Of a DNA stretch of 64,000 nt, positions 23,462 through 36,420 are shown piece by piece; the stretch's first letter is position 1, and each line of letters begins with the position of its first letter. Below the pieces are notes generated by a model that saw nothing but the letters and a program-made list of their open reading frames with translations, was not told the origin of the DNA and made no database searches. The stretch covers positions 988,501 to 1,052,500 of the forward strand of contig CAJHZI010000564.1 in NCBI GenBank assembly GCA_905160935.1, written 5' to 3'. This DNA comes from Enchytraeus crypticus. Its lineage: Eukaryota > Annelida > Clitellata > Enchytraeida > Enchytraeidae. The position numbers were made by a program, and so were the translations under genes.

Positions 23462-23580
23462 TTGTCAGTTTTCTTACTCGAAAGCGATGTAAGTGACAGG
23501 ATAGCCCAGGATTTGAACCCCGCACATGCAGATCCGCAGTAAAATATCTTACCGATGGCGTCACTGGTTCTTTGTAAGAG
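23462..23580 (-). mobile_element. tRNA-like SINE (family A), copy
   Basis: TACTCGAAAGCGATGTAAGT, AGGATTTGAACCCCGCACAT and ATCTTACCGATGGCGTCACT are the reversed family blocks. Confidence 0.7.
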
Positions 23581-23755
23581 AAGGCTTTTTTTAAAACTAA
23601 ATTATCTGTTATTTCCGTAGCTAACGAACTAACATCTGTGTATGTAATACTATTTGATAAGACTTACTGAAAATTTACGAAGAGTCTTCATAGCATTCTA
23701 ATGTTATCTTGACAATACCATCTACTACGTGCGGAATATACTTAACCCTAAACTA

Positions 23756-23760
<5 letters not shown>

Positions 23761-23800
<40 letters not shown>

Positions 23801-23825
23801 GAGGGAGATAGAGAGAGATAGAGAG
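23761..23825. repeat. (GA)n microsatellite
   Basis: Near-perfect GA units with a few GT and GATA interruptions. Confidence 0.95.
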
Positions 23826-24083
23826 AGGGAGAAGAGAGAATGAAATTATTTGCAAAACTCATCAATCGTAGACTCTAATTAGCCACTTTCTGTCTCCGAA
23901 GCAATGTAGCAATGTTCATTTATTGTAATTTATATGAGTCTTTATTGAATTTTTTCGTGTTCCTTTTTATACGTACTTTTTATATGTAGGCTAGTATGAT
24001 GAGCATCGCTTAATTGCTACCATGCAGACATTATTCTCATTCATCGCCTTCCTACCTATCTCTCTCTCTCTCCCTCTCCCTCT

Positions 24084-24122
<39 letters not shown>

Positions 24123-24284
24123 AACAGACAAGTAAATCAGTTAAAGCCTAGTTAAATGCCACTTTACTCTTAATATGAAGAATTTTGAATCTGGAACAAT
24201 CACCAGCTCTGAACCATGCATAATTATTCTGATCGGTAGTCCAACCGATAGTCTACACTCATTCTCTGTCTCTCTCCTTCACTC

Positions 24285-24311
24285 TGTTTCTCTCTCTCTC
24301 TCTCTCTCTCT

Positions 24312-24375
<64 letters not shown>

Positions 24376-24385
24376 TATATATATA
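24285..24385. repeat. (TC)n(TA)n compound microsatellite
   Basis: A TC run passes directly into about 30 TA units ending ACAGTATATATATAG. Confidence 0.95.
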
Positions 24386-25284
24386 GTGTCTAATTCAAGG
24401 TAATTTTTAGTCATGGCTCTTAATTAACCAGTCTCCAGAATCGGTCTCCGTTCGATCAATTAATTGTAGCAGTAGCATAGACACACTTGGCAACTATTGG
24501 CAATTAGGTCTTCTAAGTGGATTCATCTCGAAAATATCCACACTGATGTGAATCTGTGAACTGATTTTCTTAATTTGCACATTTTTGGACCTTTGTTTAT
24601 TTCGCCGGTTTGAATTTGTCTTAATAGTGCTCGATGTCGTCATTTATTACGGTAGCACTTTAAATGTTCTCATATGTTAATTTTCACTTGCAAAACCAAT
24701 TAAAACTTTCTTTGTACATATTTATGTCTATCACGATTCAGACATAGAGTGTTAATTCCATTTCAAATTTCTTATTTGCAGCCTTTCGTGAGAACTGGAT
24801 CGGAATTAATTTAAACGATAATTAAAAGTATCATTACATTTATGTCCTGTCGAGTTAAGGAATTAAGTGTGACATTGATTTAGACTTAATTTAGTGTGAC
24901 ATTAAGTCTTCAATTATACATGTAGTATTATAGGTCCCCACCTGTAAAATTCTTTTCACTTAATATATCTATTACTTATATTCAAGCTTTCAATCTAAGT
25001 AGAACAAGACGGGAAGTATTTAAAGCTCTGGTTATAATTTTCGTTACATTTATGCCGTGTCGAGCATCTAACGTTTATAGAAGTGAGTTTGGTGATTTCC
25101 AAAAACCTAATCATAATTTCTATTAATCTCATCTAACTCTCGCTTTTGAATTAATATAAAATGTCTATATAATAAGGTAGAGTATATAGATATTTATATT
25201 ATATAATTTTCGGTCTCTCTGCAGAATGGTAGCGTTGCGGCAGTTCAAAGTTAACATTTGTTATAATACATGCCTTATAAGACG

Positions 25285-25360
25285 GTGACGTACGGGACGC
25301 TAGCACACTTAAACGATAATCAGAAGGCTACAGGTTCGAATGCCAGACATCTCAGGCAGT
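25285..25360 (+). mobile_element. tRNA-like head of a SINE
   Basis: GACGCTAGCACACTTAAACG and, 20 bp later, GGCTACAGGTTCGAATGCC resemble A and B boxes of a tRNA gene with proper spacing. The acceptor stem is not recognisable, so it is called SINE-derived. Confidence 0.4.
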
Positions 25361-25426
25361 GCACTTGTGGACGGAATGAGAGGTTAGAATAGAGACTAGT
25401 TAAACATTGATCGTCCTCAAACCTGT

Positions 25427-25500
25427 TCCACTGAACCTGTTCCACTGAACCTGTTCACTGAACCTGTTCCACTGAACCTGTTCCACTGAACCTGTTCCAA
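25427..25500. repeat. 15-bp tandem repeat
   Basis: CACTGAACCTGTTCC is repeated five times, with one unit shortened. Confidence 0.9.
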
Positions 25501-25540
25501 TGATCAGTTTTTAACAAAATGTACAACAGCATTTATTTAA

Positions 25541-25960
25541 TACTCGGAAATGATTATCTATGTCAATGTTTACAATTGTACAATGTCTTTAAATCAGTAG
25601 AACCTCTGATCATTCAGGGGTTATCTACTAATATTAGTCCTGCCTGTACTATTCTTTGAATCCGGTTTTAATCTTATTTTATTTTCAGCTCTACAAATAT
25701 TTAGTTTCTGCTTTAGTTAGTCAGCAATGTGTTGCCCTTTGCAGTTTAATGCTATTTTCATTATTTATGTTTATTATTTCCCTTTGTCTAAGATCCTATG
25801 TTGCTATGTTACAATGTTTTCGTATTTCCGGTAGTCAGCTAGATAGAGCTCAATTTTGCTCTTTCTGACGGTCGTTTTATTTGTATTCTGTCTGGTTGCA
25901 AGCGCTTTGTGTATATTTTGATTCAGTTACAAATAAATGATCATGGTTGTCTCTCTCAAA
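25541..25960 (+). mobile_element. Dispersed repeat, copy 1 (mate at 61063-61490)
   Basis: About 420 bp from GGAAATGATTATCTATGTC to GATCATGGTTGTCTCTCTC is closely matched at 61063-61490, and both end in TC-rich sequence. The 70-codon open frame at 25656 is not conserved in the mate. Probably the 3' untranslated end of a LINE. Confidence 0.7.
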
Positions 25961-26439
25961 AATAGCATCCGCCCTCTTTATAGCATCGAAGCTTTAATGC
26001 GGATTTATTGCAGTCAGGAAGAGACGATGCGACGGTGTCATAGTTGTATGTCTACATGTCTAGCAGGCATTGTTGAACCACTAGCAAACTGCGGGAATGA
26101 CTGAAGTCTTCAGACTGGTACAGACTAAATTAAAATATATACAAAAAACACTGGTACAGTATATCCTTCTGTGGTTAGATCAGATTAAATCCTATGAACC
26201 AGGTCAATTGCTGACTCGTTGATCTCCAAGGTTTTAGATGCCTTTGTTATCCCATGGGCTAGGTCAGAAACTGCATCTTGGATTTCATAAACTACGGCAG
26301 TTGCTGATCCTTTATTATCATGGATCTAGGAAGAGCATAGTATCAGATGGTTCGGACCTTAGATTAATCTGAATTGTCATAATGGGAACCGCAGGACAGC
26401 CCGTATAACTTAATAACTCACTCGCTCTCTCTCTCTTTC

Positions 26440-26520
26440 TCTCTCTCTCTCTGTCTTAGTGCACTGCCTACTGGCAGGTCCATGGTATATATCGCCTCCA
26501 AACTGGATAACACGGGGGAT
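26440..26520 (-). mobile_element. LINE 3' end with (GA)n tail, short copy
   Basis: On the plus strand (CT)n then CTTAGTGCACTGCCTACTGG CAGGTCCATGG, the reversed terminus of the LINE at 35455-36420. Confidence 0.75.
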
Positions 26521-26599
26521 AAAATTTTCTCGACAAGTAATACCAAACCGCCTCTAATTAGCTAAGCTTCACCTCTCCGAACCGCCTGGAACCCTGGGA

Positions 26600-26690
26600 C
26601 AAATATTTAGGGTGACAAGGAAAAGTATTTAGGGTGACGAGGAAAAGTATTTAGGGTGACGAGGACAAGTATTTAGGGTGACGAGGGTTT
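26600..26690. repeat. 22-bp tandem repeat
   Basis: TATTTAGGGTGACGAGGA is repeated four times. Confidence 0.9.
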
Positions 26691-26699
26691 GGTTGTTGC

Positions 26700-29600
26700 A
26701 AAGAAACCTAGATTTAGCTATTCAAAAAGCAATGAAAAGAGAGATAGTGTAATCTAGCGCTTACTTGCAAACAATCCATTCGTTGTTCGATAGAGCCGGT
26801 CTTTAATCCGGTTTTTAGTCAATCTTTAGTCTATATTGAGCGGGTTTTTAGTCTATTTTGTAAATGCTATTTGAAACCAGGTCGATAGGATCATTCAGAG
26901 CGAAACTTTGTTCGTTAATGGTATAAGAGCCTAACATGGCGTCATCATATTTTTCGGTTAAACTTTGACCTAAAAGCTTGCAAGTTGACATTTGTTCTGC
27001 ATGTAAGTAATTTTAAATAGCTCCATAGCTTATTTGAACCACTGTTTAAGTTAAAGGATAAGGCTTACTGTATAGGTAGATAAAATTTTATTACCTTACC
27101 TTTTGGTTCAAAAATCTAATTGTTGCTATTCATACACTATACACTAAAATTATACAATAATACATACAAATTTTTCTATATGCTTTATGCAAAATGTTCA
27201 TATATTAACAATTCAAGTGTGTAGAAAAAGATATATCTTTTTGCAACTAATTTTTTTATGGATTTCTCAATTTTCACATAATAATACAGTTACTAAAATT
27301 TAAAAACACAATTATGATTATGAATTGTAATCATATGATAACTTGAGATTCTGAGACCATTTTCTTTTATTTCAACGACTAGCATCTTCTTCAGTCTCAT
27401 TTGGAACATCCTAAAGCTTGCGAAGTAGTGTACAATCTAATTAACTAATCAAACCAAAATAGAATTCATCGACTTTCACCTCACCCTTCCTATACGCCTC
27501 TCTTTCACACAAACAGTCTACAACGGTCCCATATGACTCTCAGATTTTTTCGGCAAATGTGAGCGGAAGGCGTCAGAGGCTTCCATGAACCGCGTGGGTG
27601 TTGAGTCATGATTTATCTGCGTTTAGGAGTTTCACGCTTTGAACGACATTTTTAACGTTTTCCATGAAAGTTTGAGATGTATTAGTCTGATCCATCAAAA
27701 GCTAGACAATCCTAGAGTCCGTAAACTAACGACCAGCTAGCGTCATAGTTGATTTGTTCTGAACTTATGTTAACAATCCTCTTTAGCTACACGTAATTAC
27801 TCATACATTATCTTGTTTTTGCAAAAGTTGTAAGCAATTGTTTTTTTTAAAAAGATCTTTAAATCTGTGGAGCGGTCAGACCCTTTGTCTAGTGGCATAA
27901 TGGGTTGATATTTCAAGCATTACATTCAAATGTATATTAATTGAATCATTCCGTTTTTAAATAATCAGCAATAACAAAACCGGCTTCGAACATCCGAATC
28001 ACAGATAGCTAACACTGACAGACAGACAACGCAGACAAAGCAGACAAAACAGATAAAGCAGACAAATTACAAAATCAGATGATTAAGAAATGAAGAGTTC
28101 TGACATGTCGGTGTACACTTAATGAGTCAGATCTTTCAGGAATCATCTTGCAATGAGACAAATGTTAAATTTCTACAGAAAGAAATCAAAGCCCGTCTAT
28201 GATGGTCCATCCAATCATTCATATTTGACTACTATAGTTTAATAAATCTAGCAATTACTCTTTGGAATTGTAGTGGAATTGTAAAAGTCATTAATTTTTT
28301 CATAAGATAAAATTTTAAATAAAGAAGTTAAGAGTGATGAATCTTTTGGAAGCAATTATACAGAGGTGTTGAGACATGTTTTTTTGCCAAATCCTTCAAT
28401 TTGAGAATAAATTAATTATTTATCTAATTTCAAATGAAAAATAATTATGATTGCCATCTAAATTGAAAGAAATGAAGAGAGACAATGCAAAGCACTGATG
28501 ACAATCAATAACATAAAGTTCTATGGTCATAATTTCAGTCAAATCTCTATCATTCATTTTTAATTAAAAATCTTTAATTTTTTTAAGGTTTTTCTAAAAT
28601 AGCGAGTAGATTCTCTATTTTGATCACATCATTGGAGCATAATGTCTGTTGCTTTCAAAGCTTTTCCAAGACAGGCTTTTACTAATTTCACTCAAAGCTA
28701 AAGCATCATATTATAAGCAAGACCTATACCGTGGATCTGATTAATGAGCTGGTTAATGAGTTAAGCCGGTGGCTGGTGGGCATTTTGTAAGACAGCTGAG
28801 CAGTAGGTGCAGGGTTCAAATCCTCCTGTGTTCTTCCCGACACCGACATGCTATGGAACAGGAGATTGATGCTAAACTTTAAAAAATATTAATTTAATTC
28901 TGCCGATCCTGCCAATTCCATACAATTGCAATTTTGTTTACAGGCCTATTTAAATTAGAACTCAATATCACGTAATACATCTCGTCACTTGACTAATGTT
29001 TTTGCAATAAAATTTCACCAGCAGAGCAGGGTAATATGATATTTTTCATTTTTGCCAAATTTAATAATACGTAAAGCAAAATGAGTCAAAGAACACATTG
29101 AATAATAACCTTAGCTACTTAGATTGTCTACCTTATTGTCACTGTGTACCATATTTCACGAAACTGATGTCATCACTATACGATAAAAAGCAATTAATTG
29201 ATATTCTTGGCACTAATAATTAATTATTATTAATAATTGTTCTTGACAGTTTGAAATCAAAAAAATTATTTAAGGCACTGTTATTCTGACGATTTTATAT
29301 TGTTTCAAATGGTATATGACGGAAATTAGTCAGTTAGGCCAATAAAAATGCAAACAACGTTCAAATCTGCTTCACCAGCACTTGTGAACCGTCCATTTTT
29401 ACATTTCGTATTTATAATTTACAAAGTAGCCGTATTTTTTCAGTTATTTTATGCAATCAGAGAGATTTCTGGTTTTAAAAAGTAGAGCTTTGAGCTCATA
29501 GCTAACCTTAGGAGTTATATATACTTGCTTTTGTTGCTAACTATAGACTAAAAATGTCCTTAAAGTAAAGAATTCGACAGGCGTTAGGAGACTTGAGAAA

Positions 29601-30400
29601 GTCCCTGACACAATTAAACTGAACTTTATTTGGAACTTTATTTAGGCTACTTTAGTATACTTGCTGAGAGCTTTGAAATCATCTGCAGCTGGTAGATAAA
29701 GCACACGTAAAATGGTGCGATATATTAGGTGATTTCTTCTGGGAATTCCACATTCCACGAGAGAAGTGCCAGTAAATGATATTTACCGGAGATATATTTA
29801 TCTATTGCTATACTTAATTGGCATTTTTAAAATTTCTAATTTAAATACATATTTTATTTTTAGATAAATACCAATTTTCTCATAAAGCATACTCAAGATT
29901 AATAAAATTAAATTGAAATCAGAAAGACGAAAAAATTATAAATTTAAATAATAATTCGGCAAGCATATGACAGAATTATAGTCGCGTTCGCAAAGGAGAT
30001 AGACCGCAGTTTAAACCTCAACACTAAACTACGGATTAGTCACGATTTGCTATCCTGTAAGCTTGAGTCACGGTTTCAAATTAGGCGTAGCTGCTCTTTT
30101 ATTTTCTGTGGTTTAATGATAAACTGTATAAGAAAAGCTAAAGATGTCAGCAGACTCAACGTGGCTTCTTCAGGACTGACTCTTCCATATCCATGTACTT
30201 CAATAGGACACATTCAGGTCTATCGTTATCTAATTAGCTCAGATTCTTTGGCAAAGTTGAGATGGGTTGCTATTGTAGACAGATCAATTTTCTCTATATA
30301 TAAATCCAAGGTATTGCGTAATTTTTAAATACATGTAGATTGTAAAAGTAAAAAAAAGTAAATACGCATTATAGTGAATAATCAACTATGTTGATATCTA
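26700..30400. other. Gene-free AT-rich stretch
   Basis: A diverged SINE lies at 28745-28890. A 93-codon open frame at 30047-30328 has no domain, splice or composition support. Nothing else is seen. Confidence 0.5.
28745..28890 (+). mobile_element. Diverged tRNA-like SINE
   Basis: GGTGGCTGGTGGGC and, 40 bp on, GCAGGGTTCAAATCCTCC keep the A/B-box arrangement; the rest is only loosely like family A. Confidence 0.5.
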
Positions 30401-30404
30401 TCAC

Positions 30405-30550
30405 TTTTAAAACCACATGTTTAATCCGTTAGGCAATTTAGACCATTTTCCGTATAACCAGTCCATACCATACCAGAATGTCCGAGATTTTACTCTCAGA
30501 TCAGCGCGACCGGGATTCGAACCCAAGAGGTTGCAATTCACCTCAGGATT
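30405..30550 (-). mobile_element. SINE family B, copy 2
   Basis: ACCACATGTTTAATCCGTTA, GGCAATTTAGACCATTTTCC, CTCAGATCAGCGCGACCGGG and ATTCGAACCC (reverse of a B box) match 48225-48405 closely. Confidence 0.7.
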
Positions 30551-30756
30551 TGTAAACAAAAGTGTACGCAATGCACAATTTTTCCTATGAATAATATGAT
30601 TACTATGCACTTAACTCCAATTATCAGCAAAATGATTGTAGATCTGCATGGCTTAGTCCCTAGCGCCGAATGTATGAGCGACAATATATTTAAACATTAA
30701 GATACCAATCAAATAGGAGGTTGAAAAATAGTACATATTGCAGGAAACATATAACA

Positions 30757-31550
30757 TATTGCACATAACACATAACACATAACACATAACACATAACACA
30801 TAACACATAACACATAGCACATAGCACATAGCACATAGCACATAGCACATAGCACATAGCACATAGCACATAGCACATAGCACATAGCACATAGCACATA
30901 GCACATAGCACATAGCACATAGCACATAGCACATAGCACATAGCACATAGCACATAGCACATAGCACATAGCACATAGCACATAGCACATAGCACATAGC
31001 ACATAGCACATAGCACATAGCACATAGCACATAGCACATAGCACATAGCACATAGCACATAGCACATAGCACATAGCACATAGCACATAGCACATAGCAC
31101 ACATAGCACACATAACACATAACACATAACACATAACACATAACACATAACACATAACACATAACACATAACACATAACACATAACACATAACACATAAC
31201 ACACATAACACCTAACACCTAACACATAACACCTAACACATAACACCTAACACATAACACATAACACATAACACATAAAACATAACACATAACACATAAC
31301 ACATAACACCTAGCACATAACACATAACACATAACACATAACACATAACACATAACACATAACACATAACACATAACACCTAACACCTAACACATAACAC
31401 ATAACACATAACACATAACACATAACACATAACACCTAACACATAACACCTAACACCTAACACCTAACACATAACACATAACACATAACACATAACACAT
31501 AACACATAACACATAACACATAACACATAACACATAACACATAACATATT
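30757..31550. repeat. Heptanucleotide array CACATAA / CACATAG / CACCTAA, about 110 units
   Basis: The unit is 7 bp. About 40 CACATAG units form one homogeneous block (30813-31098), flanked by CACATAA; CACCTAA variants cluster at 31205-31460. Both ends are bounded by the same single-copy string ACATATTGCAGGAAA. Minus-strand Met/Cys-rich open frames (period 7 residues) are artefacts. Confidence 0.97.
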
Positions 31551-31559
31551 GCAGGAAAT

Positions 31560-33090
31560 ATATTTGCAAAGAATTATAAGACTAGCATAATTGTTTTTAT
31601 ATAAAAAACTGAGAGCAATTCAATGATACAAAATTATAATTATATCACACAATCTGTTCATTTTTGAAAACAAAAAATCTGGTTTTCTGCAGCAGTTTTG
31701 AATAATGTTTCTGCACTAAAGAGAAAACGCTTATCACAGTAGGCCTACATGAAGGAAAATAGCTAGCTATTTCTTTTGTATGTCTGCTGGGCCATACTAC
31801 ATATTTCCAAATGGCATCTATTGCAATAACTTCGAAGCCTACTGTATCTACAAAAAATATCTTGTTATAATTGGTTACGGAATATAGAATTTATTACTAC
31901 TGAAGTCAAATACTTATACTAATATTAATAATTTCATACTTTCTACTCATCTGCCTGGTCTAAAAATACTGACATATTGTTATCGATTGTTAAAAGTAAA
32001 TACATTGCACCAAATAAGATGTTTTCTGTATGAGAAAGCTGCTCTCGTATATTAAATTCACTTCTAGTGTTAGCAGAAGTAATGGAAGTGTAGCTTAACT
32101 GTAAACAAAGGTTGCATTCTAGGCTCAAACTTAGCATCAGGTGAAAACTCTCAATCCGTCAATTTATTAAAATCCAATCAGGAATGCTTATATGTCCAAA
32201 GTTTAAATGGTAATGTTGACATGTTCAAACACTTGAAACATACTTCAAATTTCATAAGCATTTCGAAATTTCACCGTCTTAGAATTGATACCTTAAATTA
32301 TAAAAGCTGTACAATGCTGGAGCGGCGGGTTTTAGAATTTATGCCTTATACCTCCTGAAGAGATGTCTCGCTCAAGAGGGAGCTCAAGCGCCTAAATACT
32401 ATCTGAAAATTATAAAAACTTATGTATGAAATAGTTAAATAATAGTTTAACAGTTAATTAACGCTATTTTTTCATTCGATTTTGACAATTTTGTAGCAAT
32501 TTCTCAGCCTACTCCATATTGTTTTGAACCGAATGCTCTTTCTGACGTTGCTATGGATCTTAGTGCTTATCGCCTTCTGCCACACATGAAGACCGCGGTT
32601 GGTCTATTCTTCAGCAAACCCGAAGCAACACGGGTAATTTAGATTCCAATTCAAATCAAAGTAATTAACATTTAAATAATTTAAATTGCAAATCTTTCTT
32701 TTCAGAGACAATTAAAATCTCAATTTCACGGGGGCTGAAAACCTTTGGAGGCTTAACTCATGCGCATTCGTGATAGTAATTAACAGTCATCACTGAGACA
32801 CATTGCTTTTTGATTTAGTACCGGAAATAGTAATTCACTGTTAGTCACGCGCTAATTTCATTATCTTGTCAATGTGTTGAGTTATTTTAAATGTTTCAAC
32901 ATAGAAGACAAATCAGAAAGATTCTTCCTACTGAAGCGAAATGTCAAAGGAAAAAATTAATGCTTACCCGAGTGAATTAATTGAAATACAAAGGATGAAG
33001 AAAATATTTTTTAATATTTACTTACTGACGTGCAGTATTATTGCCTTCTAACAATTTAATTCCTTAATTAAAAACAGCTAAAATGTCGAT
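31560..33090. other. Gene-free stretch
   Basis: Apart from the element at 32470-32640 nothing is seen. Confidence 0.5.
32470..32640 (-). mobile_element. SINE-like (GAT)n-family copy lacking its tail
   Basis: Reversed blocks: GTAGCAATTTCTCAGCC, CGAATGCTCTTTCTGACGTT, CGCGGTTGGTCTATTCTTCA and GCAACACGGGTAA, the 5' end of the family. Confidence 0.65.
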
Positions 33091-33094
33091 GATA

Positions 33095-33262
33095 GATTTC
33101 AGGTAGAATGGAAGGAAAAGAGGCAGAGGTAGGCCGAGATTAGGTATGTTAGATGATTTAAAGACCCACGCTTATGTGGAAATAAAGAGGAAAGCGGAAG
33201 ACAGAGAAGAGTAGAGGCTTTATATACCATGAACCTGCCAGTAGGCAATGCAGTAAGCGTGA
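33095..33262 (+). pseudogene. LINE 3' end with short GA tail
   Basis: GGTAGAATGGAAGGAAAAGA, GGTAGGCCGAGATTAGG, GAACCTGCCAGTAGGCAATG and a GTGAGAGAGA tail follow the 35.5-kb LINE terminus. Confidence 0.75.
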
Positions 33263-33649
33263 GAGAGATATTTCAGTATAAAGACGCTGCACTTTATTGC
33301 AATTGTACAATATCAAAAATCTTTATGAAGTACTTAGTTGGCAGAAATTATCTAAAACAATCCGTCGTGCTATATCATCAATCCGACACTAGACAAATCC
33401 TTTGAGTCCAATTCCTCTTCTTATCTCGGTCAGCAGAAAAAACTCTGAGCATATGTTGCTTGCTCTAGAAATTTAATTTCTTCTCAACATGTGCGCCACC
33501 TACGTAAAACCATATACGTATAGTGTATTATATATCGATCCTATATTTGACGTTTAACCATGGCATCCTCTTATGCTACTGTTTGGTCATTATTTCTTTT
33601 CTCTGTGTCTAAATGTCTGTCTAAATCTCTTTCCCTCCTTTCATCCCTA

Positions 33650-33772
<123 letters not shown>

Positions 33773-34380
33773 GGCTATCTGACTATGTCTCTGGGTAATT
33801 ATCCATTTATCACTCCCTCCCCACCCCCCTCTCTCTATGAGTGTAGTTCTCTATGGAAGATCCAAGAATATAATTTTAAAGTGTGTTTTATCTAATATTT
33901 TAGAGATTTAAACATTCAGAATTTCTAGCTCATTAATATAACAGCAAGGTTGATAATGGAATTGACGATTAATATTTGCACTATTAGTAAAATGCCTTCA
34001 ACGTAATTAACAGTTTCTGAAATTCCTGTTGTTGATCTTTTGCATATATCAGCAACGACAGTCAGCTGTAAACAAATCTACGTATCAAATAAAGCTAGAA
34101 CAGACTATCTGATAATAGACATAAAATCTATTATTTATTAAGTCTTTTTGGATGAAGATATTATATTGAAATAAATAATAAAAACTACAAAAGCAGATTT
34201 TTATTTTGTAGTGCAAATATTAACCTGAAAATGATTCAAGGTTTAATTCATTAGCCAATATTTTGCAGGGAATCAAATTCAAGTCAATATTTCCATTCGT
34301 TCAAAACAACTGAAGGCAACGCAATCAGTTATTTGTAATATCAAGTCAACTGCAACGTATGGCGAATAACGCATCGTAGT

Positions 34381-34399
34381 TCTTTCTTTCTCTCTCTCT

Positions 34400-34495
<96 letters not shown>

Positions 34496-34500
34496 CTCTT

Positions 34501-34559
<59 letters not shown>

Positions 34560-34560
34560 G
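34381..34560. repeat. (TC)n(TA)n(TC)n compound microsatellite
   Basis: A central run of about 21 TA units is flanked on both sides by 60-70 bp of TC. Confidence 0.95.
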
Positions 34561-35454
34561 TGATTCCAGTTTTCTCTTTTCATAGCTGCGTCACAACTTA
34601 TTCTTATAATTATTCTCATTCTTATTCTTAAATTTATTCCTATTCTTAATCTAATTCTTATTCTTATTCTTATTTTTATAATCATTATCATTCTTTTTCG
34701 TTTTCGTATTCTTACTCTTATTCTTATTCTTATTATTCACATCATTATTATTATCATTATCATTAACATTATCATTGTCATTTCATTATCATTATCAGTA
34801 TCAATCTCATTCTTATTCTTATTATACAGTATATCAGTTTCATTATCATTATCATTACCATTGTCATTATCATTAACACTATCATTCTTAATCTTATATT
34901 TACTTATTATTCCTATTCCTATTCCTATTCTTATTCCTACTCTTATTCTTATTCTTATTATAATAATCATTTTCATTATCTTTATCAATATTATTGTTCT
35001 TATTCTTAGTCTTATTCTTATTCTAAATCTTATTCTTGTTTTTATTCTTATTCATATTATTCTTATCGTTATCATAATCATTATCATCATCCTTATTCTT
35101 ATTCTTATTCTAATTCTTATTCTTATTCTTCTTGTTATTCTTATTCCTATTCTTATTATTCATATCATTATCATTATCATTATCCTTTTTCTTATTATTA
35201 TTATCATTATCATTATCAATATTCTTATTCTTATCATTCCAAATCTTATTCTTATTATTTTTCTTATACTTAATCTTAATATCATTATAATTATCATTCT
35301 TTTTCTTTTTATTATTCTCATTCTTATACTTATTATTATTCTTACTCTTATTCTTATTCTTATTGTTCATATCATTATCATTATCAATATCATTACCATT
35401 GTTATTACCATTGTCATTATCATTATTATTATCAATCTCATTCTTATACTTATA

Positions 35455-36420
35455 TCACTCTCTCTTAGTGCACTGCCTACTGGCAGGTCCATGGTATATA
35501 ACGCCTCCACTCGTCTCTGTCTTTCGCCTTCCTCTTCATTTTCCCGTATGAGTGGGTCTTTAAATCATCTAACATACCTAATCTCGGCCTGCCCCTGCCT
35601 CTTTTTCCTTCCATTCTACCTTCTATGACCTCTTTTAATAGACCTTCCCCCCTTAAAATGTGTCCTATCCTTCTCTTCTTCCTATTTCTTAATACATTTA
35701 TCAGCTGTCTATCTGTGCCAACTCTCTCCAGAACTTCCTCATATGTAACCTTTTGAGTCCAGCTAATCCTCTCTAATCTTATCCAAATCCACATTTCCAA
35801 TGCCTCCAGTTACCTAATATCTTAATTCCTTAAGGTCCATGTCTCACATCCATACAATAGCGTGGTCCAAACCAAAGTTTTCACCATCTTTATCTGTGTG
35901 TCTTTCTTTAGACTGTATAATAGTTCTTACCAAAGTAATAGTGATTACCAAAGGCCGCTTTTGCTTGTGCAATCCTACTGCATATTTCCGTCTCACATTT
36001 CCCGTCATTGGTTATAGTATGACCAAAATATTTGAAACTCTTTACCTGCTCCGATTTCGTACCATTTATTGTGATATTAACTTCACTATTATTATTGGAC
36101 ACTCTCATAACTTTCGTCTATTTTATATTAATCTCATGCCATATCTCAATGCCGTATCATTCAGCCTATCCATTATCTTCTGCAGTCTAATCTCGCTACC
36201 CGCTACCATTCCTTGCTCATCTGCCAATCGTACATCTTGTAACAAATTCCCTCCTACTTCTATTCCTTTTTCCAAGCCTTCCATGGCTTCCTCCATCATT
36301 GCCTCAGCGTAAATGTTTAACAGCAGCGGCGAAATGCTACCTTGTCTTACTCCACGTCCTGTTTCACCTTCTTCTGAGTATTCAGAAGAAAGTGAAATAG
36401 GAGGTGAAGACATAAAAGAC
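35455..36420 (-). pseudogene. 5'-truncated LINE inside the hexanucleotide field
   Basis: Minus-strand fragments in order: GVRQGSISPLLLNIYAEAMM (reverse transcriptase), LADEQ where an active element has F/YADDQ, then KIMDRLNDTALRYGM; SEQVKSFKYFGHTITNDGKC; and VTYEEVLERVGTDRQLINVL, GKRGRGRPRLGMLDDLKTHS and YIPWTCQ. Two frameshifts and the altered catalytic box make it inactive. The 3' end reads AGGCAGTGCACTAAGAGAGA. Confidence 0.85.

Larger units (their letters stand above)
20900..25400. other. Gene-free stretch with SINE and microsatellite debris
   Basis: No convincing exon was seen. SINE A copies lie at 21415-21540 and 23462-23580. Microsatellites lie at 23761-23825, 24058-24121 and 24285-24385. 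Confidence 0.55.

Noticed and set aside
30047..30328. 93-codon plus-strand frame
   Set aside because: No domain, no codon bias and no splice or promoter support; length within chance for this much sequence.
30653..31246. Three overlapping Met/Cys/Tyr-rich minus-strand open frames of 170-200 codons
   Set aside because: They are translations of a 7-bp tandem repeat; all three frames read the same heptapeptide, so no coding constraint is involved.
30757..31550. CRISPR-like or telomeric array
   Set aside because: There are no spacers, and the unit is 7 bp rather than a known telomere repeat; CCTAA inside CACCTAA is not enough.
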